Shown here: piece after piece, positions 16,623 to 25,127 of the stretch
Position numbering within the stretch: the first letter of the stretch is position 1
How the letters are laid out: the number at the start of each line of letters is the position of its first letter
DNA from: a virus
Length of the DNA: 42,795 nt
Virus record (IMG/VR): IMGVR_UViG_3300009170_000544
Span: 1-42,795 of that record
Strand: one strand, 5' to 3'
Program-made: the position numbers and the translations under genes
The notes under the pieces: generated by a model
Seen by the model: the letters and a program-made list of their open reading frames with translations, nothing else
Database searches by the model: none
Told to the model about the DNA's origin: nothing

Positions 16623-17539
16623 TGGTTACAAAAATAACATACCATTTAATGCCTTGGGAAATTGACTATGCGTTAATGTCATTTACTCAATTTAAAAAAT
16701 CAAAATATTATCTTCAAAAAGGTGATAGGGTTAAAATAGATTCTTTTCTTAATTTATCTAATTATTTAATTGATTGGGATAATAGCCAATTACCCAAAGA
16801 ATTTTTTATTCAAAAATATAATGATTTAACTAATTTACTTTGTGACTATGAACACACTCCATTTATATATGAAGGAAATGAATTGTGGGGTATATTAGAT
16901 AAACAAAGAATGGCTTATGACCCTGAGATAGATTATTATATTGAACTTTGCCCTGACATGTATTTTAGTGAAACTTTACTTGTTTCTTTAATTGAAGCTG
17001 CTAAAACAGTACCTAACAAATACTTTGCAATTACACCTCAGTTATATAAAATGTGGGATTGGACTTGGGATGTATTAGTAGCTGATAGACATATGAATAT
17101 ACCTTATGACCAATGGGATAAGGCTGATTTATTTGATATTAGATGGGACTTTAAAAATGCAAATATAGAAAGACAACTTAAATCATCCCCAGTAAGTAAA
17201 TGGTGCAACTGGTTTGACTTATATAATAAAGCATTCTATGAAGAAATGATCCCAGTGCATGATGATTGGCATGGTTATGGACCTGGAGACACTTATGGAA
17301 TGATTATTTCTGAATATGCTAAAAATAAAGGTGCTGATTTCCAACAGTATATTTTAGAGGGTGAACTTATATTTGAATATCCAATTGGACCTTTAAAACA
17401 ACGTAATGTTAGTAGTGTTTATAGAGACATGATTGTAACTAAAACTATTCCTAATCAACGAACCACATTTGAAGTTAAATTTGATCAATATATTAATAAA
17501 GGTATTCAACAATTATTTGATAAAAAAATTATTCAATGA
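16622..17539 (+). CDS. Probable glycosyltransferase, GT-A-like
   Basis: A 305-residue soluble protein. YYIELCPDMYF is a D-x-D-like acidic turn in a β context, and HDDWHGYGPGDTYG looks like the C-terminal acidic/glycine block of GT-A enzymes. Many W, Y and H residues in the middle suggest a carbohydrate-binding surface. No family could be fixed by eye. The ATG shares one base with the previous stop and the stop overlaps the next gene by four bases. Confidence 0.55.
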   Translation: MVTKITYHLMPWEIDYALMSFTQFKKSKYYLQKGDRVKIDSFLNLSNYLIDWDNSQLPKEFFIQKYNDLTNLLCDYEHTPFIYEGNELWGILDKQRMAYDPEIDYYIELCPDMYFSETLLVSLIEAAKTVPNKYFAITPQLYKMWDWTWDVLVADRHMNIPYDQWDKADLFDIRWDFKNANIERQLKSSPVSKWCNWFDLYNKAFYEEMIPVHDDWHGYGPGDTYGMIISEYAKNKGADFQQYILEGELIFEYPIGPLKQRNVSSVYRDMIVTKTIPNQRTTFEVKFDQYINKGIQQLFDKKIIQ

Positions 17540-18405
17540 AAATATTTTCTAATTTTAGACCTGAGAATAGTTTAGTTTATGATGGGTTAAAAGCTTTAAA
17601 TAAACCTATAACTTTTTTTTATGATTATATTCCTCAAAATTTAGAGCAACTTCAAATTAATCCTTATAATTTTATTATGCTTCATGAACCTGATGAATTT
17701 TTTGGAATGCACACTTGGGTTAAACAAAATGCTCATTTGTTTACAGGTATATTAACATGGAATAAAGAATTATTAAATATGCTTTCAAATGCTATATTGT
17801 TTCATCATATTGGAGAAGGAGGTTGTGGAATGGTTGAAAATAATTATATAGAGACATTTAATGAAGAACATCCAAATAAGTCATTTTACATCAGTTATTT
17901 AAGTGGGGCTAAATCATTAGTTCAAGGACATAAATTAAGACAAGAGATATATAAATTAGAAAATCAAATTAATATACCTAAAAAATGGTTTTATACATTA
18001 AATGACTTTAATAAAGAAGAATTTAAAAAAGGAGGTATTGGTCGTCCTGATAATCATTGGCTCTCTAAAAAAATATGTTATATTGATGTAATGTTTCATA
18101 TTGGAGTAGAAAATGTTAAATATAATAATTGGTATACTGAAAAAATAACAGATGCTTTTGCTACTAAAACTCTTCCTATATATTGGGGATGTCCTAATCT
18201 AGAAGATTTAGGATATGATGAAAGAGGTATTATTAGGTTCAATTCTACTAAAGAATTAGTAGATATAGTTAACTCACTAACCCCAGAAATATATTATGAA
18301 AAATTACCATATATGGAGTATAATTGTGAAATAATTAAATATCATAGAATAAAAGATAAATTAGAAGAATTTTTTAAAGAAATTATAAAATTAAATAATA
18401 TATGA
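17536..18405 (+). CDS. GT10 fucosyltransferase-like glycosyltransferase
   Basis: A 289-residue protein. The C-terminal half carries the donor-site motif of GT10 α-1,3-fucosyltransferases: FHIGVENVKYNNWYTEKIT then ATKTLPIYWGCPNLEDL. GT10 enzymes use GDP-fucose, a GDP-6-deoxy sugar; a GDP-linked 3,6-dideoxy sugar would be chemically close. The N-terminal acceptor domain is short and diverged. No membrane segment, so cytoplasmic. Overlaps both neighbours by four bases. Confidence 0.8.
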   Translation: MKIFSNFRPENSLVYDGLKALNKPITFFYDYIPQNLEQLQINPYNFIMLHEPDEFFGMHTWVKQNAHLFTGILTWNKELLNMLSNAILFHHIGEGGCGMVENNYIETFNEEHPNKSFYISYLSGAKSLVQGHKLRQEIYKLENQINIPKKWFYTLNDFNKEEFKKGGIGRPDNHWLSKKICYIDVMFHIGVENVKYNNWYTEKITDAFATKTLPIYWGCPNLEDLGYDERGIIRFNSTKELVDIVNSLTPEIYYEKLPYMEYNCEIIKYHRIKDKLEEFFKEIIKLNNI

Positions 18406-19340
18406 AAAAAGTATTAATAACCGGAGGAGCTGGCTATTTAGGGTCAGTTCTAACAGAAGTATTATTAAATAAAAATTATCATGTGACTGTACTAGATAAT
18501 TTAATTTATAAACAAACATCAATTGCCCCATTTGCATACCATCCAAACTTTAATTTTATTTTAGGTGATGTGACTAATGAACCAACTCTAAAGTCATTAG
18601 TTGAATCCCATGACATTATTATCCCACTAGCTGCTATTGTAGGCATGCCAGCTTGTAAAGCTCAACCTGAATTAACAATAAAAGTTAATTATGAACAAGT
18701 TAAAAATATTACTAAATGGATAACTAAAGAGCAAAAAATTATTATTCCTAATACAAATAGTCAATATGGTTCTTCAACTGAAATTATAACTGAAGATTCA
18801 CCATTTAAACCACTTTCATTATACGCTGAGACAAAATGTAACGCTGAAAAAGCAGTGTTAGATTCTGGTAATGGTATTGTATTAAGATTAGCCACAGTAT
18901 TTGGTATGTCCTACAGAATGAGAATGGATTTATTAGTTCAAGATTTTGTATACAAAGCAATAACTGATGGCTACTTAGTATTATTTGAATCTCATTTTGT
19001 TCGTAATTACATCCATGTTAGAGATATTGCCAACACATTTTTATTTATGATTGAAAATTATGATAAATGCAATAATAACGCGTTTAATGTTGGTTTAACT
19101 TCTGCTAATTGTACTAAATTAGAACTAGCTAACAAAATTAAACAATTTATTCCTGATCTAGTAATTGTAGAAAATAATTTTAAACAAGACTTTGATCAAA
19201 GAAATTATATAGTTTCTAATAAAAAATTGGAATCTCAAGGATGGTTTCCTACATTCACATTAGAAAATGGTATTCAAGAATTAATTCAAGGTTATCAATT
19301 AATCCAAAAATTTAAAAATAAAGATTTTACAAATTTATAA
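18402..19340 (+). CDS. NAD-dependent epimerase/reductase (extended SDR)
   Basis: A 312-residue extended SDR. ITGGAGYLGS is an intact dinucleotide loop, PNTNSQYGSS the serine/threonine strand, and YAETKCNAEK the Tyr-x3-Lys pair. VRNYIHVRDIA and NVGL are the usual C-terminal blocks, and NKKLESQGWFPTFTLENGI is the substrate-domain end. Expected role: epimerisation or 4-keto reduction of a nucleotide sugar, a likely last step after dehydration. Substrate not determinable. Confidence 0.85.
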   Translation: MKKVLITGGAGYLGSVLTEVLLNKNYHVTVLDNLIYKQTSIAPFAYHPNFNFILGDVTNEPTLKSLVESHDIIIPLAAIVGMPACKAQPELTIKVNYEQVKNITKWITKEQKIIIPNTNSQYGSSTEIITEDSPFKPLSLYAETKCNAEKAVLDSGNGIVLRLATVFGMSYRMRMDLLVQDFVYKAITDGYLVLFESHFVRNYIHVRDIANTFLFMIENYDKCNNNAFNVGLTSANCTKLELANKIKQFIPDLVIVENNFKQDFDQRNYIVSNKKLESQGWFPTFTLENGIQELIQGYQLIQKFKNKDFTNL

Positions 19341-20299
19341 TGAGAATATTAGTAATATATAATATTTGTGGGATTAAATTTGATAACTTAGAGATGTGGA
19401 AAAACCATCTTCAAGATATCTTAAACCAAGAATACCCAAACCTTATTGTCGCCGTCTCAGGATGTATTATATCTAATAGAAGTAAAGTTGAATTAGAAAA
19501 ACTTAAAGAAAAATATAATAATATAATTTTTAATTGGATTGAAGATAAATTACCTGTTAATGTAACTTTTAATCATACAGCTCAAACATGTACCAAACAG
19601 TTAGGAGAATTTGATGGTTATCTTTATATTGCTTCAGATGTTAAATTTGGTGATGATGTTAAAATAATTAAAAAATTAACTTATTTACATCAAAATAGTA
19701 ATAGTGTTATGACCTATGCTTTAGTAGATAATGATCATGGTTTAGATGGTTGGTATGCTGATGTTTGGGATGAACTAGATAAAATGTTAGAAACAGATCA
19801 TTTCTGTATCAATATAGGAAGAACAGCTAACATGCATGTTATACTATTTGATAAAATAATTTACCAAACATTTAATAACAAAATAATCCCAGATATATTC
19901 GCTACTCATTATACCGAAACAACTTACAGTTATATAGCGGCGGCATTAAATAAAAAATATGTTGTACATAATAAAAATATTATGCTAGAACATATTGGAT
20001 TTGCTGATGGTCATAGTGTAGGCTTTATAGATGAAATAAAATATAATGATGACATTGCTTGGAAACATTTATTTAAATCTAAAATACCAGCTGAAGAACG
20101 ACTATTAAATGATGAAGCTAAAATGAGTGGGTTTGGATATGAAGAGCATAAAGGTTTATTAATCCATGATGAATCTATGTATGATGAAAATGAAAGCCAT
20201 ACTAACCCAGAAAAACTACTTGATTTTTTAAAGAAAGCCATTTATCTTTCAGATGAAGAATTTAACTATAAAACAATTAATTATAAATTAACAATATGA
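19340..20299 (+). CDS. Probable glycosyltransferase, GT-A-like
   Basis: A 319-residue protein. MRILVIYNICG and LIVAVSGC are early strands of an α/β fold, YLYIASDVKFG a D-x-D-like motif, and LEHIGFADGHS supplies a late histidine as in metal-dependent GT-A enzymes. The last 60 residues are charged. It overlaps its neighbours and precedes the radical SAM gene. Family not identified with certainty. Confidence 0.55.
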   Translation: MRILVIYNICGIKFDNLEMWKNHLQDILNQEYPNLIVAVSGCIISNRSKVELEKLKEKYNNIIFNWIEDKLPVNVTFNHTAQTCTKQLGEFDGYLYIASDVKFGDDVKIIKKLTYLHQNSNSVMTYALVDNDHGLDGWYADVWDELDKMLETDHFCINIGRTANMHVILFDKIIYQTFNNKIIPDIFATHYTETTYSYIAAALNKKYVVHNKNIMLEHIGFADGHSVGFIDEIKYNDDIAWKHLFKSKIPAEERLLNDEAKMSGFGYEEHKGLLIHDESMYDENESHTNPEKLLDFLKKAIYLSDEEFNYKTINYKLTI

Positions 20300-21831
20300 T
20301 AGATATTTTATTTATATCACCAGGTAATGCTAATGGCATTTATCAAAATTTAGCTGATGATTATGCAGCAATTGAGCCACCAACCTGGGCCCTATTACTA
20401 GCTCAATCATGCAGATCAGTAGGTTATACTGTTGCTCTTATAGATGCCAACGCAGAACAATTAGATAAAGAGGAAATAGAAAAAAGAGTAAAAGAATTAA
20501 ATCCACGTTTAATCTGTTTTGTAGTTTATGGGCAAAATGTAAACGCCGGTACTGTTAATATGGGAGGGGCCACTTACTTATCCAAACATTTGAAACAAGT
20601 GGGTATTATAACTCCAATAGCTTGCTTAGGTTCATATATTCAAGCTGTTCCTATTAAAACATTAAATGAAGAACCATCTATTGATTTTGGATTCACGAAT
20701 GAAGGAGTATATGCTTTAAGAAATGTTTTAGCTGAACCTAATATAGATGTTAATAATTTAGGTCATATCAAAGGTTTAGTTTGGAGAGAAAATGGTGTCT
20801 CAAAAATTAACCCATCTGAAAAAGTAGTCCCTAATGATAAAATGGATCTTGATCTCCCGGGATATGCTTGGGATTTACTTCCAATAAAAGAAAAACCTCT
20901 TGATCTGTATCGAGCACCTATGTGGCATGCTGAATATGACCAAGAAAAACGTTCTCCTTACGCTGCTATTCAAACATCATTAGGGTGTCAATTTGGGTGT
21001 GATTTTTGTATGATCAATATTTTAAATCGAAATGATGAAGATGAGATAGGAGTTGCTGGGAATTATAGTTTAATGCGTCATTGGTCACCTGAATTTATTA
21101 TTAAAGAATTTGATAAATTAGTTGAGATGGGAGTTTATACTATTAAAATTACTGATGAAATGTTTTTACTAAATCGTAAATACTATGTCCCATTATGTGA
21201 AATGCTTAAAGATAGAGGGTATGGTGGCAAGCTAAGAATGTGGGCTTATTCAAGAGTAGATACTGTACGTCGTCCTGATTTGCTTAAATTAGTTAGAGAA
21301 GCAGGCATTAAATGGTTAGCTTTAGGTATTGAAAGTGGTGATAAAACAGTTCGATTAGAAGTATCTAAAGGTCGATTTGAAGATGTTGATATTAATAAAG
21401 TAATTGATCAAGTACATGAAGCTGATATTGAAGTAATGGCAAATTATATTTTTGGCCTACCTGGAGATACTAAAGAAAGTATGCAAAAAACCTTGGATCT
21501 GTCAAAAGAACTTTGTACATTTGGATGGAATGCATATGCCACGATGGCCCTACCAGGCAGTAAATTATATAAAGAAGCCCTAATGAAAGGAACTCCATTA
21601 CCAGATACATATGAAGGTTATTCATTTCATGGTTATGATACATTACCATTACCAACAGAAACATTAACTGCTGCTGAAATATTAGAATTTAGAGATAAAG
21701 CATTTGATGATTATCATTCTTATCCTAAATTTTTAAAAAAAGTAAAAGACAAATTTGGACAGGTAGCTATTGATAATATTAATGAAATGTTAAAAGTTAA
21801 ATTAAAAAGAAAAATATTAGAAAATGAATAA
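20296..21831 (+). CDS. Radical SAM protein with N-terminal B12-binding-like domain
   Basis: A 511-residue protein. Residues 1-150 form a Rossmann-like domain resembling the cobalamin-binding part of B12 radical SAM enzymes (EPPTWALLLAQ, VALIDANAE, IACLGSY), but the D-x-H-x-x-G base-off motif is not evident. The core has the 4Fe-4S ligand motif GCQFGCDFCMI (C-x3-C-x2-C), IKITDEMF, and ALGIESGDKTV, a SAM-contacting block. NYIFGLPGDTKE is typical of this family. Expected chemistry: radical C-methylation or rearrangement, making 5'-deoxyadenosine. Its place just before the TPP pair and the second 3-dehydratase suggests it acts on a sugar intermediate. Confidence 0.88.
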   Translation: MIDILFISPGNANGIYQNLADDYAAIEPPTWALLLAQSCRSVGYTVALIDANAEQLDKEEIEKRVKELNPRLICFVVYGQNVNAGTVNMGGATYLSKHLKQVGIITPIACLGSYIQAVPIKTLNEEPSIDFGFTNEGVYALRNVLAEPNIDVNNLGHIKGLVWRENGVSKINPSEKVVPNDKMDLDLPGYAWDLLPIKEKPLDLYRAPMWHAEYDQEKRSPYAAIQTSLGCQFGCDFCMINILNRNDEDEIGVAGNYSLMRHWSPEFIIKEFDKLVEMGVYTIKITDEMFLLNRKYYVPLCEMLKDRGYGGKLRMWAYSRVDTVRRPDLLKLVREAGIKWLALGIESGDKTVRLEVSKGRFEDVDINKVIDQVHEADIEVMANYIFGLPGDTKESMQKTLDLSKELCTFGWNAYATMALPGSKLYKEALMKGTPLPDTYEGYSFHGYDTLPLPTETLTAAEILEFRDKAFDDYHSYPKFLKKVKDKFGQVAIDNINEMLKVKLKRKILENE

Positions 21832-22429
21832 TCTTTTAACTAAAGAGCAACTGATTGCTTTTGAAGATGACATAGCAGATTGTTTTAATAATGCTATGAT
21901 CAAAGCTCCTATCCATTTATATTATGGAAATGAAGAGCAAATGATTGATATATTTAAAAAAGTACAACCTGAGGATTGGGTATTTTGTACCTGGAGATCA
22001 CATTATCAGTGTTTGCTTAAAGGTGTACCTCAAGAACAAATAAAAAAAGATATACTAGATGGTAAATCAATTACACTTTGTTACCCTGAATATAATATAT
22101 ATTCCTCAGCTATTGTAACAGGTAATATTCCTATCGCTACTGGTACATCGTTAGATATTAAACGTAAAGGTCAATCTAACCATGTTTGGTGCTTTGTAGG
22201 TGATATGACATCTGAAACAGGTACCTTTTTTGAAAATTGGAAATACGCTATCAATCATGATTTGCCTATTACTTATATAATTGAAGATAATAGTAAATCT
22301 GTTTGTACAATTACTAAAGAAGTATGGAATAATGATCTATATTTTAAAAATGAAACAAGAAAAATAATTTATTATCAATATGAAACCAAATATCCTCACG
22401 CTGGTGCAGGTAAACGAATCCAATTTTAA
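21824..22429 (+). CDS. TPP-dependent enzyme, α chain (pyrophosphate-binding domain)
   Basis: A 201-residue protein like a shortened pyruvate dehydrogenase E1α. VFCTWRSHYQCLLKG matches the early E1α block (normally Y-R-x-H). The TPP site is FVGDMTSETGTFFENW followed 18 residues later by IIEDNS: the G-D-x(25-30)-N magnesium/TPP motif. It is much shorter than E1α (about 320-360). Its partner follows after three bases. Paired small TPP subunits occur in ComDE-type decarboxylases and in the avilamycin AviB1/B2 proteins, which add a two-carbon branch to a sugar. Expected role here: decarboxylative acyl transfer. Confidence 0.83.
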   Translation: MNNLLTKEQLIAFEDDIADCFNNAMIKAPIHLYYGNEEQMIDIFKKVQPEDWVFCTWRSHYQCLLKGVPQEQIKKDILDGKSITLCYPEYNIYSSAIVTGNIPIATGTSLDIKRKGQSNHVWCFVGDMTSETGTFFENWKYAINHDLPITYIIEDNSKSVCTITKEVWNNDLYFKNETRKIIYYQYETKYPHAGAGKRIQF

Positions 22430-22431
22430 TC

Positions 22432-22968
22432 ATGAAATATTTTGATGAATTAAAACGTTCAATGGATTGGCTTAATGAAAAGCCAGACACATTCTTCTTA
22501 GGACAAGCAGTAACATATGCGGGTACAGCTATGACTAATACTGTTAAAGATGTAAATCCATCTAAAATGATAGAAATGCCTGTAAATGAGGATATGCAAA
22601 TGGGAATGACATTAGGAATGGCCTTGAATAGTACTGTGCCTATTTCAATTTATCCACGTTGGAATTTTTTATTGTTAGCCGCTAATCAGATAGTTAACCA
22701 TTTAGACAAAATTAAAATAATGTCAGGTGGTGGGTTTCAACCTAAAGTAATTATTAGAACATCAATAGGCTCACAACGTCCACTTCACCCACAACATCAA
22801 CATATTGCTGATTTTACAGCTGGGTTTAAAGCAATGTGTGATACAGTTGATATTATTCGATTAGATGAACCACATCAAATCTTTGAATCCTTCCAATACG
22901 CTTATGAAAGAACAGATGGTCGTTCTACTATTTTAGTTGAATGGGGAGATTATTACGGAGAAAAATAA
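22432..22968 (+). CDS. TPP-dependent enzyme, β chain (pyrimidine-binding domain)
   Basis: A 178-residue protein matching the pyrimidine domain of E1β. MIEMPVNEDMQMGMTLG corresponds to the E1β segment with the catalytic glutamate that activates the TPP aminopyrimidine, and that Glu is present. ANQIVNHLDKI and GSQRPLHPQHQHI match the following E1β blocks. The C-terminal transketolase domain of E1β is missing. With the α chain it would make a minimal TPP enzyme. The gene ends 13 bases before the ColD-like gene. Confidence 0.82.
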   Translation: MKYFDELKRSMDWLNEKPDTFFLGQAVTYAGTAMTNTVKDVNPSKMIEMPVNEDMQMGMTLGMALNSTVPISIYPRWNFLLLAANQIVNHLDKIKIMSGGGFQPKVIIRTSIGSQRPLHPQHQHIADFTAGFKAMCDTVDIIRLDEPHQIFESFQYAYERTDGRSTILVEWGDYYGEK

Positions 22969-22981
22969 ATAAAAAAGCAAT

Positions 22982-24157
22982 ATGAATAATTTTTATTTAC
23001 CATTAATGAGTGATAATATTGATAGAGAAGATATTAATGCTCTTGTTGATTTTTTAAATCAAAATCCAATCCCAAAATTAACTAACGGACCTAAAGTAGT
23101 TGAATTTGAAAAAGCATGGGGTGAGTGGTTGGGGACCAAATACAATCTAATGCTCAATTCAGGAGCATCTGCTAACGAATTAACAATGTTGGCTTTAAAT
23201 TATATCCATGGTGAAGGTGAAATTATAGTCCCACCATTAACTTGGATCTCAGATGTATCATCAGTATTATTTGCTGGTTTTAAACCTGTATTTGTAGATA
23301 TTAATTTAAAAAACTTATCATTTGATATTGACAAATTAAAATTGGCAATTACACCTAATACTAAAGCAATATTCCTTACCCATGTACTTGGTATTAACGG
23401 ATTGACAGAGGAATTAACCCAGTTATGTGAAGATAATAATATTTTACTTATTGAAGATGTTTGTGAGTCTCATGGTGTAACTTTTAAAGGACAAAAAGTA
23501 GGTTCAATTGGATTTGCTTCTAATTTTAGTTTTTATTTTGCACACCATATGTCAACAATTGAAGGAGGTATGATTTGTACAAATGATGAACATTTTTACC
23601 AAGTTTGTAGAGCATTACGTTCCCATGGCATGACTAGAGAAATAACTAATGAAGATTTTAAACACAAAATAATCCAAGAAAACCCAGATTTAAACCCAGA
23701 CTTTATTTTCTTACATCCTGCTCATAATTTTAGAAGCACCGAACTGAATGCTATTATTGGGCTATCCCAAATTAAAAAATTAGATTCAAATAATATTCAT
23801 AGAGTAAATAATTTTAAATATTTTATGGAACGTTTAGATTCAAATAAATACCACACAGATATTGAGTTAGAAGGACAATGTAACTATGCTTTTATTGTGA
23901 TATTAAAAGAACCTTCATTTGAATTGAGAGATAAAGTAGAAAAAACACTCAACGAAAAGGGAATTGAATTTAGAAGAGGATTATCTGGAGGAGGAAACCA
24001 GTTAAGACAACCTTATTTTAAAAAGAATTATAATATTAATTATGATGATTTTAAAAATATAGATCATGTTCATCATTTTAGTTGGTATGTAGGCAATTAT
24101 CCCACATTGGAAAAAGAAAAAATTGATACTTTAATTAATACTCTTAATAAGATATGA
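22982..24157 (+). CDS. DegT-fold sugar 3-dehydratase with His in place of the PLP lysine (ColD-like)
   Basis: A 391-residue enzyme. LNSGASANELTML is the cofactor phosphate loop and LLIEDVCESHG holds the PLP aspartate. The catalytic site reads FSFYFAHHMSTIEGGM, where the first His takes the place of the aminotransferase lysine, as in ColD (GDP-4-keto-6-deoxymannose 3-dehydratase). The following ALRSHGMTRE and FRSTELNAIIG are family blocks. No iron-sulfur cysteines are seen, again as in ColD. This is the second such enzyme in the island, with only low similarity to the one at 14027, so they probably have different substrates. It lies directly after the TPP pair. Confidence 0.87.
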   Translation: MNNFYLPLMSDNIDREDINALVDFLNQNPIPKLTNGPKVVEFEKAWGEWLGTKYNLMLNSGASANELTMLALNYIHGEGEIIVPPLTWISDVSSVLFAGFKPVFVDINLKNLSFDIDKLKLAITPNTKAIFLTHVLGINGLTEELTQLCEDNNILLIEDVCESHGVTFKGQKVGSIGFASNFSFYFAHHMSTIEGGMICTNDEHFYQVCRALRSHGMTREITNEDFKHKIIQENPDLNPDFIFLHPAHNFRSTELNAIIGLSQIKKLDSNNIHRVNNFKYFMERLDSNKYHTDIELEGQCNYAFIVILKEPSFELRDKVEKTLNEKGIEFRRGLSGGGNQLRQPYFKKNYNINYDDFKNIDHVHHFSWYVGNYPTLEKEKIDTLINTLNKI

Positions 24158-24636
24158 ATCTAACTGATGTTAAAATTTTAGAGACAGACTCATTTAAAGA
24201 TGAAAGAGGTGAACTTTGGACTATTTGGAATAAAAAAGAATTTAGTCCAAAATTAAATTTTAATCATGATAAAATAGCTGTATCTAAAAAACATGTTTTA
24301 AGAGGAATACATGGAGACTTTAAATCTTGGAAATTAATAACATGTCTATTAGGAGAAATATTCTTAGTAGTTGTGGATCCTAAAACATTAGAACATATTT
24401 CTTTAATATTAAATGACCAAAATAAATTATCAGTTCTAGCCCCCCCAGGATTAGGAAATGGTCATCTTGTTTTATCAGACAAAGCTGTTTTTTATTATAA
24501 ATGGGCATATAAAGGAGATTATCCTGATGTAGATGATCAATTTAGTTTAAAATGGGATGATCCTAAATTAAATATAACTTGGCCTATAACATTTCCTATA
24601 TTATCATTACGAGACCAAAACGCTAAATCATTATGA
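24154..24636 (+). CDS. dTDP-4-dehydrorhamnose 3,5-epimerase-like cupin (RmlC-like)
   Basis: A 160-residue cupin. FKDERGELWTIWNK is the RmlC N-terminal substrate block, VLRGIHGDFKSWKL contains the catalytic histidine and the substrate-binding lysine, and GEIFLVVVDPK is the following strand pair. GLGNGHLVLSDKAVFYYKW matches the second half of the cupin including the tyrosine region. It is slightly shorter than RmlC (about 180). Expected role: epimerisation at C3/C5 of a 4-keto sugar made by the RmlB-like enzyme. Overlaps both neighbours by four bases. Confidence 0.85.
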   Translation: MNLTDVKILETDSFKDERGELWTIWNKKEFSPKLNFNHDKIAVSKKHVLRGIHGDFKSWKLITCLLGEIFLVVVDPKTLEHISLILNDQNKLSVLAPPGLGNGHLVLSDKAVFYYKWAYKGDYPDVDDQFSLKWDDPKLNITWPITFPILSLRDQNAKSL

Positions 24637-25127
24637 ATTTTTTAGAACAAATAAAATATAATATTAAATCAATCCAAGATTTTCCCCAACCTGGTGTTGT
24701 ATTTAAGGATATCCAACCTATATTAGAAAATCCTACTTTATTCCCCCATGCTATATTTAGTATGTCTAAATTAACCAAGACCCCAGATTATTATATTGGA
24801 ATTGAATCTAGAGGTTTTATATTTGCAACAGCTTTAGCTAATTATCTTAAATGTGGTATTAAATTAATACGAAAAAAAAATAAACTTCCCCCTCCGGTTT
24901 CATCCATATCATACCAATTAGAATATGGAGAAGATACTTTAGAAATTCAACCTGGAACTGGAAATGTAGTAATTGTTGATGATGTTTATGCTACAGGAGG
25001 TACTATGAACGCTGCTGTAGAATTATGTCAAAAAGCAGGATATAATGTGGTTGGAAAATTAGTGTTCATTGATTTAGTAACATTACATGGTCCTATTGAT
25101 GTTAAAAGTTTAATTCAATATGAATAA
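24633..25127 (+). CDS. apt: Adenine phosphoribosyltransferase
   Basis: A 164-residue type I phosphoribosyltransferase close in length to bacterial Apt (about 175). IQDFPQPGVVFKDIQPILE is the characteristic Apt N-terminus, IESRGFIFATALA the adenine/pyrophosphate loop, RKKNKLPPPV the flexible loop, YQLEYGEDTLEI a family block, and VVIVDDVYATGGT the PRPP-binding site. Reaction: adenine plus PRPP gives AMP. The next gene, a nucleosidase that frees adenine, overlaps by eight bases, so the two act in sequence. Confidence 0.93.
   Translation: MNFLEQIKYNIKSIQDFPQPGVVFKDIQPILENPTLFPHAIFSMSKLTKTPDYYIGIESRGFIFATALANYLKCGIKLIRKKNKLPPPVSSISYQLEYGEDTLEIQPGTGNVVIVDDVYATGGTMNAAVELCQKAGYNVVGKLVFIDLVTLHGPIDVKSLIQYE

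Noticed and set aside
20296-20800. Firm call of a cobalamin-dependent enzyme
   Set aside because: The D-x-H-x-x-G motif is not evident in the N-terminal domain, so B12 dependence is left open.
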